From Gymnorhina tibicen (Eukaryota; Chordata; Aves; Passeriformes; Artamidae): DNA of 64,000 nucleotides. The position numbers and the translations under genes were made by a program. The notes beneath the pieces are model-generated. The model was not told where the DNA came from. It saw nothing but the letters and a program-made list of their open reading frames with translations, and did no database searches. Where the stretch lies: NCBI GenBank assembly GCA_013399875.1, contig VXAZ01003887.1, positions 1,159,855 to 1,223,854 of the forward strand, in the 5' to 3' direction. Positions 40,413 through 53,744 of the stretch are shown here, in pieces. How positions within the stretch are numbered: position 1 is the stretch's first letter; each line of letters opens with the position of its first letter.

Positions 40413-42260
40413 AAAAAAATTAGAGATGCCTTTATTTAGACTAGTAGTTCACTAGCATCATCTTAAGCTGTTTTACTCAATCTGTAGATTGCTGAACAGC
40501 TGTTCAGTGGTCTTGTGTACTAGCAAGTCTCATTCTGGACATCTATATTTCATTTTCCTCCTCTAGATTTAAGATTTCTCGTTCCAGTTAATCACAGAGA
40601 AAGTAAAACATCAGCAAAAAACTCAGGAATGCTTGTTTTATAATCTTTGCTGGCCATCCTCCTAAGAGCGAAAACTAAGAGCTACCTAGAAGAGTTTAAC
40701 GTGTGTGACTCTTCAAGAAACACATCTCCACGTAGACAGAGGGGCATCTCTAAAGATAGCAGTCAAATCATGGAACATTTACAAAATAAATCATGGTGCC
40801 ATGGACCTATATGCACTTGCAAGTCTGACTAAAGAGTAACTGCTGATCCTAGGAACAAAATTTCAGAAGGATTAATTTCAGAAATCTTCCAGTAAATTTG
40901 GATCCTGTCCTTCAGAAGTAATTGGAGCCCTGCTAGCCCCATCGTGACTGAACTGAAAAGCCAGGGAGTCATGACCTTGCAGTACTGTGTGTTCACTAGG
41001 TTCTGTCCCCATCCAGTTCTGCCCTGTCTCATTTCTACCTCTGAGCATTAAGCTGTTTAACAGATGGTATGGGGAAATTAAAGGGTTTGCTGGGTATTTT
41101 GAGAATCAATTTGAGTAGAAGGGCCTTTCTGTATGAAACTGCCTGCTGAGCACCCATGTCATACACACGAAGCCTTGTCAGTGATTAATACTGTCCAAAG
41201 TACTAAGAACAAGTGTCAGTGCTGTATTCTGCACCAGTCGTGTCAAACCCTTTACTCAGACAACAATTCACATGTTTAAAGCCTCATCTTTTTACAAATA
41301 ATATAGTGGCTTCATTTGCACAGGGAGAGTAGAAAGAGCTGTATTTGTGCAAGACACCATAAACCATTTAAAGCAGCAGCTAAGTTACAGACACAGTAAA
41401 AAGAACTATCTAGAAAAGCTGAAAAGCAAAACCAAATAGCCAGAACACCTCATAGATTGACTCCAACCCAATAAAATAAATAAATACATGAAATTCTTCA
41501 ATTTCTTAATCAATCGTGTATCTTGGACAGCATTTGCTAACTTACGCTTTTAAGCCACTAACTCATTTCTACAAGGAGTTTGAAAATGCAGACCTAGCTT
41601 GTGGTTTATCAGCGACCAAGGCAAGTTGTGTTATTATTATTAAAAAAAAACCCAAAACAAAGTAACTCTCCTCTCTCATCAGCAAAATTTGCAGGAGACA
41701 GATCTAGAAGTATACCTTAACTTCCCTATAGAGACTTCATGCAGCAAATAAGGTGTCTGCTACCTAAGACACAGATAGAAACCTATCTTTGGTAATAGGG
41801 TATGTTGTTAGGGACCGAATGTCAACACAAATTCATGGTCGTATAAGATTAAACAATTTTTTTTTAAAACAAAAAAATTTTATAATATACTTTGTTTATT
41901 TAACTCCAAACTGTCTCAAGCATTAGCAATGTCAACTGCAGTCATCAAAACTTGAACTGTTTGAAGGGGAGTGGGGAGGAAAAATCATTCGAAGAACAAC
42001 TGCAGTTTTGCTCCAGAGGACTGAAAGGAAGAACCGACAGAAACACAAAATACTAAAGAGAAAAAGATGTTTATAGAGCTTGCAAACCTTAAGCTTGAGA
42101 TACTTGAAGCACCTTTATGGATGACAAGGCCTAGGCTGAAAGTCACCCCCCCCAAACATGTCAGTGCTCCTCAAGGTGCAATCCTTGCATGTAGGGAAAC
42201 TCAAAGGGATTTGATGTGAGTATTTCACTGGACCTCAGAGGAATCTTTGACAGGTACCTT

Positions 42261-42308
42261 TACACACACAGAAATACGTGTACTGATCATTTTACCTGTG
42301 TGTGTGTG
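42261..42308. repeat. CA/TG inverted repeat (potential hairpin)
   Basis: ACACACACAG at 42262-42271 and CTGTGTGTGT at 42297-42306 are perfect 10-bp complements separated by about 25 bp. Transcribed on either strand this could form a short hairpin. Confidence 0.7.
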
Positions 42309-45300
42309 AATTGATTATGGTATGAATGTTACTATCCCAAATCTACAGTTAAGTCATTGCTATAATTGTAGTGAACCCTACTGAATCACTGTACATTTTC
42401 AAGTACTCAATGATTAAGTGCTGCCAAACCCTTCTGCACCTTTATCTTTGCATCCGTATCCTTTGCACCCTTACCCCCTTTTGCATTCCTGGCTTCCACG
42501 CAAATCATTCTAAGTTGCTTCTAATTTGATCCTCCTTTGTTTGCTTTAACCTGTGTAGTAGGTAATGGAGTGAACCTTGCCATCCAGCTCTGTAAAGTTG
42601 TATTTTCACAAATTCATGTTAAACCCTACTTTTGCCAATACCTTTGATGATGTTTCTTTAAGTGGCCAAACCACTCTTTCATGACCATCAGAATGGGGCA
42701 GATGCATCAAATCTTTAGCACAAAAAGGGAAAATTTTCTCTGTAACTGTGTACTTCTTTGTACATGTTCAATACATTAGATAACTACATATATTGATATT
42801 TAAATGCATTTATTGAAATATACACAAAGGCACAGAAGTATTTGTATACACATAGCTGATCAAGCGGGTCTGGGCTTAGCTACTTTTTCATCTCCAAGAG
42901 AAATCCTGTATTCTCAGGAGAAACAAGTTACTTAATATATTACTATCAGAAAGTGAGTGTTGAAACTCGACTTTGTGGTTCACAAAGCAGCATTTCCTAT
43001 TTTATTATAATGAAAAAAAAGTATATATTCACCCAAAATAAATAAACTGTGTTTAAAAGATGCAAAGCATAGATATCGAAATATAAAAATGAAAGATATG
43101 CAGGAAGTGTTGTTAGTATCTTGAGTCAAAATAGGAGTGTATGTAAAAATCAGGACTGGAATTTCCCATCGCTGTATGAACAATTTTAATTTCAATTTCA
43201 CCTTATCCTTCTTGTGCACTAGAGAGCAGAATGACAAGCTAGACACAGAAATAAATATTGTCAGAGAGAAACAGAATTTATTACCTTTATTGTATGCAAT
43301 TCCAAGCACTGTGACACTCTGACCTATAAAGAGAAAGGAAACTAAGAGAAATAACCTGTAGATGAAGTCAAAGATCCTATAATCCTATTTCCAAGTTGAC
43401 GGAGGTTGTCCTAAAACAATTAAAAGAAAAGCTGCATTTTCTGTGCTAACTTGTGATCAGTATTAAATGCATTCAAGAGAGAATAAATTCTTTTATAGTC
43501 TAAAAGTCTTACAAACTCTTAGACTTGTAAGAAAATGAGTTTATCACACTCTGCTGATTAGAGAGGACTGTTTTGTAAAAATTTGTCTGTCAAGATCAGG
43601 TGCAACTACTCTTTCTTTCACAAAGGATGTGAGGAAGAAGTGCTGTATACAGTAGGTTCATGTTCGGAGTCTACTATCTTGGCAGGTGTACTTCTAGTAG
43701 TTTGAAACCTGTAGCGTAAAGCACTACTTACCCCAAAAAGATGCCCTAGCTTTGGTTTTGGGGTTTCTGAACACACTGTACTTTTCCTGAAAAAGAAAAA
43801 AGTCCTGCCTCCTTTCCTCTTGCAGTCCCAATTCATTTTCTAGTCTGTTATCAATTTCAGGAAAATCAAATTATGAATTCATAGTTGTAAGAACAAACTG
43901 GGCCATCCCAGAGCTCTGCATACTCTCAAGTGTACAGCTGAAGAATTTCTAGAGGCAAGATTTATTCCAATATCTGAAACCAATGGATTTTTTCACATTT
44001 ACCTTAAATAAGGCATAGCAGTGCAATGTGCAAGCCACTGACCACCCAATCAATTTAAGACAGCCTCTACTTTTTTCAACACTTCAAATAAAATTAAGCT
44101 CTCTTAGTAATATTCCATTTCTGGTAATTTGGCAATTTTTGGATCCTTAAGAAATGCCTTGTAATAATCAAGAACTTACCAGCAGAACAGAGATCTGCTC
44201 TGACCCACAGGAAGAAATTTCTAGCATGTTAGAGGGGAAAAATTATTTCCAATGTTAACCACGACCACCATTAACACAGACAGCATACAAGAAATCTCAC
44301 AAGACACAAACATTGCTTGGACTTGATCACCATCACTACCCCATAATTTTGTTCTTTTTACTAGTTAGGAAGCTTTAGCTTCCTCAGGGATCCAAAACCA
44401 GGTGACTGCCCATCACACAAGCAGGTCATAGCAAGAATGCATCTTAAAAATTCCTAGACCTTCTGTTTTAATTTTCCCAATATAGGTCTGGCACAAGAAA
44501 TCTGATGTAGTCAAGGAACAGCCCAACTTCACAAGAGCATTCCCTTGCTCACAGCAATCTGTACATCACCGAAACTGCTCATAGCAACACAACTGCAATA
44601 ATATTCTTATTTTAGTAATCTCCATGTAAAGCATAGGCTTATGCCTCTCTTGTAGCTGTGCTCTCAGACTCTAGAGTTATGAAAGCCAAGATTGCTTCTA
44701 ATATCAGCCACCTTCACATTTTAGGAATGCCAAACATTCACAGGCTCTCAGCACAGAGCATATGCTCCAGCTCATCAGCCCAGAGATTTTGATGGCAATA
44801 GTCACAATAATTTCACAGTTACAGAAAATAAATCTTTCCATACTCTACCATTTTCCAAGTTACTATACAAATTTTACCACTAATTTCTAACTGTGACTTG
44901 TTCAGAGAACAACTCCTATAAAATGGGATCTAACTGGTGGTGTGCTACATTCCTGTCACAGGCCGCTGAAATTTCCTGCTGTAAGCCCCAGCCTAGCCAG
45001 AAGTGGCCTAGCCTTAAATTTCACTTAGAGGAAAGGTTTGATACCAGCTGCCGCCAGACTTGTCTCCGTATCTGCAGTGATCACACCCAGTACCATTCCC
45101 AGCTACATGACAGCCCCTTAGGAGATGTTCTCACTGTGCCACCAGGTACCTAGCAATCCTGGATGCAAACAAGCACAGCAGGCAAACAGCCCTCACTCCC
45201 TGAGTAGACTACAACTCCTGGCACGGAAAGGAAAACACTGGAGGATGTTTGGCAGTCCTAGTAAAGGAAAAAAGTCACTGAACAGGAACTTGTCATTTCT

Positions 45301-47329
45301 CTTGCTCGATCTAGTCTCCATCTTCCTTCACCCAACTGAAACCCAAGAGCACCACAGTCAGTTTTCCATTGCTAAGTCAGTCCTGTATGTGTGTTTGTGG
45401 GAGGAATGTGTCTCTAGACAAAAGCACCTGTGCTGATGCCTACAGAAGGGTCAGTCACAGAAAACACTTTCCCTAAAAAAGCTGACATCGGCTACTGGTG
45501 ATTTAAAGGTAGTAGATTCTAGTGTTCAAATTGCACAGTCATAGGCACATCACCTGCAGGACCAACCTGAAAATAGACTAAGAACAGATCTGAAGACATT
45601 TAGCAGCATCCTTGGAGAAACATTACCTGTACGTTACTCCAGCACTGAACCACCAGGGCAAGGACCATTCAACTCCTCACCTCCTTCACGCTTCAGGGGT
45701 ATCCCTCCCCGGTCTTTTCTTTCCCACACTACAGCACTTATTGAGGCAGCCAGGCCAGCGCTGCAGGAACTTGCAGCAGCAGCAGTTACTTCTCTCTCTG
45801 GTGTGTTTTGTGAAGTGCTGTTTTACTGGCACCACTCACACAGCAGTTGACACTGAAGTTAGAAGAGCTGAGTAGACCTGTGCCCAGAACCTCCATCCAA
45901 GGTTAATACTGTGGTAGGACTTGCCCTGCAGCACTCATCCACACTCTCCAGTTGTCAAGGGAAGTAAACAAAGTCAGTAAACTTCATCTTGAGTCACTCA
46001 GACATAATAATTTCAAAAGTCACTACACAGGACTGTTACAAAATAAGCAGAGTTATCTGTAAAGATAGTAGAGACACCCATGCAGATATAAAACATAAGT
46101 TACGTAAGTTTAAACAGATTAGGAATTTAACTTTGTGTATTCTGCAACGTGATCTACCATTACCGAGACCTGTCTGCCACAGTTCTGTTTTCTTCCTTCT
46201 CAACTTCAGAGACCAAAGGTAGCTCAGACTTTTTGGTCACAGGGAATATAAACAGAGGTCACATTTCCTTACTAATGGCTCTAACATCAATGTTAGCAGG
46301 ACCACACTTTAGGCACTTAATAAATAACAGCTTTTGCCATGTTTTACACACTTCAACTAGAAAAACAGGAATAAAAAGTCTACATACAAACTGCACAGCT
46401 ATATATACACACCCTACACAGAATGCAAAGCTAAAAATGTCACCCCAAAGTCACCATTTCTGTATGAATCACTACAAAATTCAGTTGCTCATTAGGATTT
46501 TTTTACTGACTGTACAGTGCTAAGGCCATTACAAAAACAGGAGCCTTTACCAGCACCTCAGGACCCCAGCAGCCCCACTAGGACTTTACCCACTTTCCCA
46601 AACAAAGGAGAGCTCTGCTGTTCAAATTACTCCCTTAGGGACACACTGCACAACCCCTCTGACTTAATTTTATTTCTTCAATAATACCACTGCAAACATA
46701 CTGAATGCTAATAATAAATAAATTATTCAAATATTCAATCTCTATGGAAGAACCATGTGAATCATCTTCCTGAAAAGAAACTCCTGAAGAGATTGTCAGG
46801 TATCCTTCATGTATGTGGGGGAAAAAAAAAGGAAAAAGAAAAAGCTGATTTAAATAATTATGGCAGGTGAATGAAAAGTGATTTATTTTAACAAGGAGAG
46901 ATAGTAGCTTTGCTGTTAATTCAGTAAGTTGACCCAAACCAAGTCACCAGCAAACAGAGCATGACTGTCACCACTGTTTCAAAGACAGTGGAATGGCAGC
47001 TCAGAGAAGCAGAAGTTAAGAGAAGACATGATGAAGTCAAAAGGTTTAGTGCTCTGCTGATGAAAGTAATTACATTGGAACTACACACTCAACCCCCCAG
47101 ACCTCTGCACAGTCCTTTTCCAAGTGTATCTCTCAGAGTAAAGAGTTCAATTGGGAGGAAAGAAAAACAAACCAAAATCCAAAATACATTTCTCTGGAAA
47201 AGCTAACGGACAGCTCTGTTGCTTTTTACAGTTATGTTCCCCCTGTTTCAAGTTCTTCCAATAGTGGAGCATTGGAATATGATGCATAGCCAATATTCTG
47301 TAGACTGACAGCTGTGGGCAGTGAAAAGC

Positions 47330-47395
47330 ACCATTATTATCCTCATCTCACAGAGCACAAAATCAAGAAATTATAATCCCAAAGCAAGAAAATGT
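47330..47395 (+). mobile_element. Possible MIR-like SINE fragment
   Basis: CCATTATTATCCTCATCTCACAG resembles the MIR segment with TATTATTATCCCC and ATTTTACAGATGAGG. The following GAGCACAAAATCAAGAAATTAT is weaker. It could be a 60-bp remnant or chance. Confidence 0.3.
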
Positions 47396-47615
47396 ATTTA
47401 GATTCTTGGGAACATGAGATACCCAAATATGCATTAAGAAATTAATGTTTAGTTGGATTTGGGCCTTAGAGTCTTGCCCAAGACTGTGTTATAGATCACA
47501 GCACTTAGATCTACAATCCTAAGGCTGGATTATCTTGCATTGCTTTTGGCCTTTTTCTTACAGTCACCATGACATTTAAGTATTATATAATATTAAATTA
47601 TCTGTAATAGATACG

Positions 47616-48212
47616 CTACCTTGCCATGTTCTTTTTGTTTGCACCTCTAGGCAGTAGAAGAAATGAGAGCATTTTTCTCCAAGGTTGGTTTTCTTTTGAG
47701 GTGTGACATGCAATTCTGAAGGTTAAATGCATGTGAGACTTGCTGAAGTTTCTTGTTTCAGCTCTCCCCTGTTCCTCCTTCTTCTCAGCCCTGTTAGCAC
47801 CAGAAGGTACAGATACCTTGTGTACCAGGATGGGCTGTACCTCTCCCCTATACGCCCAGGACTTGCACCTGGTTCTGCTTGCCCAGTGGAAAGAGCAGAT
47901 GAACTGAATTTCCACCAGGAGAAAGAAGCCCACTGTACTTGCGGGGGCTCCTGGGTATCTGTTGGCGGTGTTGACAAAAACATTACAAAGTTTCACATTA
48001 TTAGAGAGAAAATGCACGTGGCTGCATGCACACAGGCATCTTCTCTTAGTGAATTTATTGTCAAGTTCCCTCTTGGAAGTAAAAAAACAACCCTTCCCAG
48101 CTTCTCCAGAGTAAAGGCTGAGTGGTTGGTGTGGGCAATACTTGTCCAAAGAACCCGGGCCCTGCTGTTTTTACATTCTTATCCTAATACCGCTGTTAAC
48201 ATAAAAACATAG
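47616..48212. other. Segment open in several frames on both strands, unassigned
   Basis: A 177-codon frame on the minus strand (47616-48149) overlaps a 161-codon frame on the plus strand (47727-48212) and a further 86-codon minus frame. The segment is moderately GC-rich. Neither product shows a recognisable domain. The minus frame is in FOXN3 sense orientation but lies within an intron whose flanking exons are already contiguous in the protein. Confidence 0.12.
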
Positions 48213-50033
48213 GCTGGATGTCTTCATTTGTAAGACTGAAAGTTTCTAATTCCCCTTTCAAGGGAAATAAGCAACAAATGCCCCCTTTCTGCCTCCTCCC
48301 TGCTGGTTTATTTCCAACTCAGCAACTACTTCTTTTAATAGCTAACGCTTGGAAAGGTGAAGTCCCAATTCTGCTCTCTCATTTCTTACAAATACTTAAT
48401 GGGAAAGAGATTAAATGGTTTGTTTGGACATTTCAAGGATTCTCAAGCTTATTAGAGAAGAAAATGATCTCTGTACAATTGTATGCACATGTTCAAAATA
48501 AGCTGGTTCCTCATCTTTTTTATGTAAGACATCTCACTTCTGGTCTGTCCACACTTCATACAAAATAAACTTTCTCATTCGGAATGCAATTTTCTAGCTC
48601 AAATAACTCACCATTCTCAACTAAGGATAAAGTGATCCATGCGCGTTGGCACGTTCCTTAAAGTCTCACATCTGGCCAGCTGTCACACTAAAATGTGAAA
48701 GCCACCAACCTGGACTGAGGGCATTAAGGGTCAATGGAGTACCAGTGTCCAGAGTTTCCATTTCTACTCTGCAACAAACAGAGGAGTCTGCATCTCACGC
48801 TGGTTTTGCTGACACCTGACCCTGTGAAGACAAGTGTTTTCCAGCTCTTTCCTGTCAGAGCTTCTCACAGGTGGTGCCAGCTGCAGCCATGGCAGCTGGA
48901 CCAAGGCAGATTGCACATGGGCTGCTGCAAGTATCAGAGAAGAAACTGTCTCTCTCATACAGTGCTTTCCCAGAGGAGAAGAGGACAAGTCATCCCCAGG
49001 AAAGCATCCTATCCGTTGCTCTGTTCTGGAGCATGAAGATGCCTATTCTCTGCACCTGCTGGCAGAGAAAGAACTAAGCAGCCTGTGAAATCTGGAGAGG
49101 GCAATCCCTCCTTTCTCAGGCTCCCTCAGCCAAGAGAGTCCAGAGGCGACACACAACTCCTCACTCTTCCCCTTCTGCATTCTCAAGGGGAAGGGTTTTT
49201 CCAATCTTTCTTTTCCATCCTCATTAGAAGAGAATCACAGCTTCCAAGGAAAGCAATGCTGTCTGAATTCAGTTCACTGACTGCTGCAATCTGGTCTGCA
49301 CGCGTGAATCCAGGTCTGCAGGATCTCTGAAGAAAGAGTTTGTATCTTTGATGTAACATCCACAGGCAGCAGATTTAAATCGTGCTGATTGTCAGAAGAG
49401 GAAGTGGAGGACCTTGCTCACACAAGAAAGCACACAGCATGGCAAGGATCACAGATCTACTTCCAGTAGGTCAGGCACAACTGGAAGGGAGACCATCAAG
49501 TCTCAGTGAGGATGCCCATCTCCTTTTTTTTTTAAGAGCAATAGGGATTGGATGACCCAGGCTCACTTTCCTTCCCCAGATGACGAAGACAAATCAAGAC
49601 AGAACAAATTTGATACGAAGAGGCATTGTAATGTGTTGCATTTAATTTATTACAGTGTGAGGGAAAATAAGATAAAAAAAGAGTAGTAACTTTGTTGTTT
49701 TGGGGTTTTTTTCCCTCAAAAGGGTAGTTACATCTTTAAGAAACTAAACCAAACCCCTCCACAGTCCAGTTACATCTTACAGATGGCACTCAGCCACTGG
49801 AATTTATATAACTGCTGCTGAAAGGTAATTTGAAGATGTATTTTTAGTTTATTCAATAAGAATGTCAGATATCCTAACAGCAAAGTAGTTTTATTCTTAC
49901 CACTGATCTGTGAGCAACTGCATGCTCAAGTCTGTAACATGAGTTTAACACCCAAGATCAGAGTAGAGGCAACAAAACTGCCTTTTTCAGAACACCATGC
50001 ATTACTTTTAAGATCTTGAAGTTAATGTGAGTG

Positions 50034-50079
50034 TGGCCTCACCTATCTCCCCCAGTATATGGCCCCACCTATCTCCCCT
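50034..50079 (+). repeat. Direct repeat, 20-bp unit
   Basis: TGGCCTCACCTATCTCCCCC at 50034-50053 and TGGCCCCACCTATCTCCCCT at 50060-50079 differ at two positions and are separated by 6 bp, giving a 26-bp period. Confidence 0.85.
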
Positions 50080-51466
50080 GAAGAGTTCAGAATATGTCTA
50101 AATATTTTCCACCATAAGGACTTTTTCCTGACATATATTTTATTATATAAAAATGAATGTGTTATGACAGATCAGAACAGAAAAAACAGCGGGAACAAAG
50201 GCTCTTCATACAGCAGATTAAAAAAAAAATTAAGCCATGATTTGAAACAAACACACAATATATACAATAACAAGCTACAAAAAAAAACAAGAGAAAAAGG
50301 AAAGTAGCAAGAGCAAAAAGCTGTCTCATATGGAAATCCTGAAGGCTAGCACACAGCAATTTCCATGGACACACAGACAAGTTTTGAGAGAAGTCATCAG
50401 AGTCTGGTAAGACTGAAGGTCCTACCTAAATTAAGCTCTGCATGGGATGAGAAGACCAAACAGCACAAGGACATAGGGAGCAACCGTCACCTAGCGGAAG
50501 GAGTTCACGACTTCAAAAAGCAGCCAGGCAGGTGACTTACTCTATATTGAGTAACTGGGTAGAGACTTAATGCTAAGAGCAACAGTACCACGATCCTCAC
50601 AAAAAAACTAAGGCAGCCACTTTGTATCTAATAAAATAAAAGGCAAAAAGAGAACGGTGTAAATATATATTTCAAAATCCTTCAAAAAATACCAAGACAG
50701 CCAGAAAGTAACAGAGAATTAATCCTGCTCATGTCAAAAACATTAAGGACAGAGAATAGCTACAATGAATTTTAGCTTCCCCTTCTCTTCCTTCGCTATT
50801 TTGAGGTACACAGATAACTGTTTTCTCAGTCACTTTCTCAGAAGAGATACCTTAAACTCTTTACAATGGTTAAGATTATTCTGCCAAATAGTTCTGATAC
50901 AAAATGAATGGAAACCAGGAGCATCTACAAGTCTTCTTGGCTAAAAAAAGCACTACTTACATTGTGGAATTTTTTTCTCTTCATTCCTCAGACCAGAAAA
51001 AGAACATTTTTCTTAACAACTCAGAAGAAATGAGGTGTGACAAGTGCACATCAATATCACATTTATTAAAATTACAGAATTATTCTGTATTATTGTCTAT
51101 AACACAGTGAACATTCTTTTCAAACATAGTAGAACAATTATGAAGTAAAAAAGTTTAAAATCCCTTTGTTACCTCAACTTTTGCCAACCAAAAGGCAGTA
51201 CTGTAACTTGAAACCAATAATTGAGTCAATTTTTCATTCTCCTGTTTGCATTAAGCTGAATATAAGCACTGGAAAAAGACTTCAGATGGCCATGTAACAT
51301 AGGTACTGACAAACATTTACACCTCATCTCACACCTCCCTGCACTGCTACCATTCCTTCACACAGGTCTTCTGGAAAAAGACACTCAGAAGCAGCAAAGT
51401 AGTGGATGCACTATTTCCATGCAACCTGCTAAAGCCTGTATATTAAAGAGCCTATTGTAGGGAAAA

Positions 51467-51506
51467 ATCAAAAGACAGAAAGGAAAGCAAAAAGACAGAA
51501 AGGAAG
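51467..51506 (+). repeat. Purine-rich tandem direct repeat
   Basis: AAAAGACAGAAAGGAA occurs twice within 40 bp with a period of 20 bp. On the FOXN3 sense strand this is pyrimidine-rich. Confidence 0.75.
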
Positions 51507-53320
51507 GTTTGGCTGATTTATCTTCTTGCTTTAAGATTATAACCAGAAAGTGTTGAAAGATTACTTTAATGAGGTTTTTCTTCATACTCTCTCAATCCTT
51601 CCAACCTCAGTTGTATCATGCATATTATAGTCCAAATTGGCTGCATTTTTCACTTGAAATGGCAACGCAGAATGCCAACTCAGTTAAAGGTCTCTTAGGT
51701 TTTGTTAGTTGCATGAAAAGGCAGTCATCTCTTCTCTCTATTTCTTTAATATGTTGAAAAGTTTTGGGCTTTTAGATTCCCCCCCAATTTGGAAGGCAGA
51801 AGAGGGAAGAGCAGAAGAGGGTAGAGAACAGTATATTCTTTATTGTGAGAAGGCTTTTAGCAACAACTGAGATAGGGAGGACTACAAAAATAGCTGTTAC
51901 GAATTTCTGTATCTTGCATCGTAAGAAAAGGTAAAACATATCTGCCATAAAGACTTGACAGAGCAAGTTTTCATTTTATCAACTCAGATTACAAAGACCA
52001 CATATGTGCAGATACCCATTTAAAATCAGAATTGTTGAAAAAATTAAACAAATCAAGTTATTTCACAACAGGTCTTTTTTCTTACAAAAAAAAATAGTTA
52101 AAAATCTAGTGCTTCTCATTAGGAAGGACTGTAAAGGTAGCAGATCTATCTGGTCAAGACTAAAGCCAAAAGCTGCTTAACTCTACAATTTCAACCATCT
52201 CCTAGTGTTAAGAAATAATCTGAACACTTTAATATATTTAAAATTCATTTGAACAAATCTCAGCATAGATATTAAACAGAATTACGCAAATTTTTAGATA
52301 TGTGTAAGAAATTCACTTGAAAAATATTCTCAGGTAAATCTCAGATGCTGGATTACATTGGTATATAGAAGGTAATACTGCTCTACAATGAATGATTTGC
52401 TTGTGTGCCTTGTCGTGAGTAAAGCTCCATCCTAGGTGATTTGGAGAAATGCTCCTGAGAACATTATATAGCATTTTCTGTCAGAAGAAAGACCAGAAAA
52501 GTCTTGGCACCAGGAGAATGAACACAAAACTGAGACAATTCATGGATAAATCTTTGTAAAGACCATAAAGCAATCCACATTGGTGTAAGTTAATTTGCAC
52601 CACAGAGAAACACTTGCAGTCTGGGGACACAGCCTTCTGTGTTCCTAAGACACCTCCATTAAGAGTGATGTACTCAATGGACGAAATATAAACAGACATA
52701 GCAGTGAAAAACTATTTTAAGAAGTCTGGTAAGATAGACTGAAAATTTTCAGCTATCAAAACTGCAGTCATATAGCTTCTGTTTATGTTGTCCATACAAC
52801 GGAAATTAGATATTTAGCACTGTTCTATGAATATAAGCACTGTTAAACATGGTAGCTTTCTTGAGACAAACACTCTGTCACCGTTTTCCCTACTACATCA
52901 TGGCTACCTACCTTCCGGTACCTTTTGCTATCAGCACAATTAAGGAATAAAAAAAGGATCTCTCTCAAAGAACAACCTTGTTTCATCCACAGAGCTAAGA
53001 GCGGTGTTCCTGGAACATTTCCTTCTGGGCACTCTTTATCCAGACAAAGGGAAAAAACCAAAAAGCCACCCTTCACCATATATTACAGCAAGCAATGTAA
53101 TGATCTGAGGGAAGAAAAAAAGCAGCAACTTTCACAGACTACACTCACTGTACGTGGTAAATCGCCATTTTCAAGGCACCAGATGCGCAATAAAGGAGAC
53201 AAGGAACAAAAAAACATTTGGTTATTTCTTGCCAGGTGAGCGTCAAAAAAAGCTGTGCAATTTTCAGAAGTTATTTGTCAAGTAGAAGAGTTACTCCAAG
53301 ATGTAGTATCTATCACCTAC

Positions 53321-53385
53321 CTTGTAGAAGGGCTCCATTTCTCTTGAAAAAGGTGCTTCCTGGCCAAATGGGTGGACCTGATGTG
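53321..53385 (-). CDS. FOXN3: FOXN3 internal coding exon, 65 nt
   Basis: The minus strand shows an acceptor (TCTTATTCCCTTTAG), 65 nt of open sequence and a good donor (CAAG then GTAGGT). The exon starts with a C that completes a Ser codon begun by AG in the missing upstream exon. It then reads [13 protein letters not shown] followed by KRNGALLQ and leaves a single G. That matches the human FOXN3 segment following ...PQAYQ, about residues 227-248, residue for residue as I recall it. The final G combines with the first two bases of the exon at 5761-5826 to make the Asp of DPDID, so the two exons join in phase. The encoded segment is the linker directly C-terminal to the forkhead domain. The upstream forkhead exon is not visible between 53386 and 64000. 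A GC/CpG-rich block begins about 360 bp upstream in the sense of transcription. Confidence 0.97.
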
Positions 53386-53744
53386 CTAAAGGGAATAAGA
53401 AACAAGTGTAAGGAAAATCACATTTGCATTATAAGTTACTATTTGCATGAATTCTGTTTTGTTCTTAAAGCTAATGTACCATTATGACACTTTTGCCTTC
53501 AAGTAAGGGTCTAAAATTTCCTGTTAAAAATAGGTTAATTTGATTCAAGATTGACATTCTCTTCACAAGGAAAATCCTCCTCAGCAGAGCACACACCCAC
53601 ACTCTCTTGGAGGAAGGGAGAAAAAAGCAATTTGGAATAAATAATAAAAAACCTCAAATCAATGTCAAAATTATTTACTGAATTCTCAGTACAGCAAAAT
53701 ATATGCCCCTTCCCAAAGATACCTGCTAAAAACTCAAATGTTTT

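Larger units (their letters stand above)
26346..42260. other. Intronic stretch without identifiable gene
   Basis: AT-rich intron with scattered A runs. It contains the unassigned open frames at 30486-30944 and 33595-33837, a 6-bp GCCCCT/AGGGGC inverted pair around 39240-39255, and an A/C-rich tract at 40356-40412. Nothing else is supportable. Confidence 0.5.
5827..53320 (-). other. FOXN3: FOXN3 intron, 47,494 bp
   Basis: This is the intron between the 65-nt and 66-nt FOXN3 exons, bounded by GTAGGT at its 5' end (high coordinate) and TTTTTCCAG at its 3' end (low coordinate). No further FOXN3 coding exon is expected here, because the two flanking exons are contiguous in the protein. The intron has few recognisable repeats. 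Its contents are listed separately: two CpG-bearing candidate regulatory elements, a MIR-like scrap, a possible CR1 scrap, small duplications and simple repeats. Confidence 0.93.
42309..53320. other. Intronic stretch without identifiable gene
   Basis: This is the high-coordinate end of the large intron, next to the 65-nt exon's donor. It holds the possible MIR scrap at 47330-47395, the segment at 47616-48212 open on both strands, and two short direct repeats near 50034 and 51467. No gene is supported. Confidence 0.5.
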
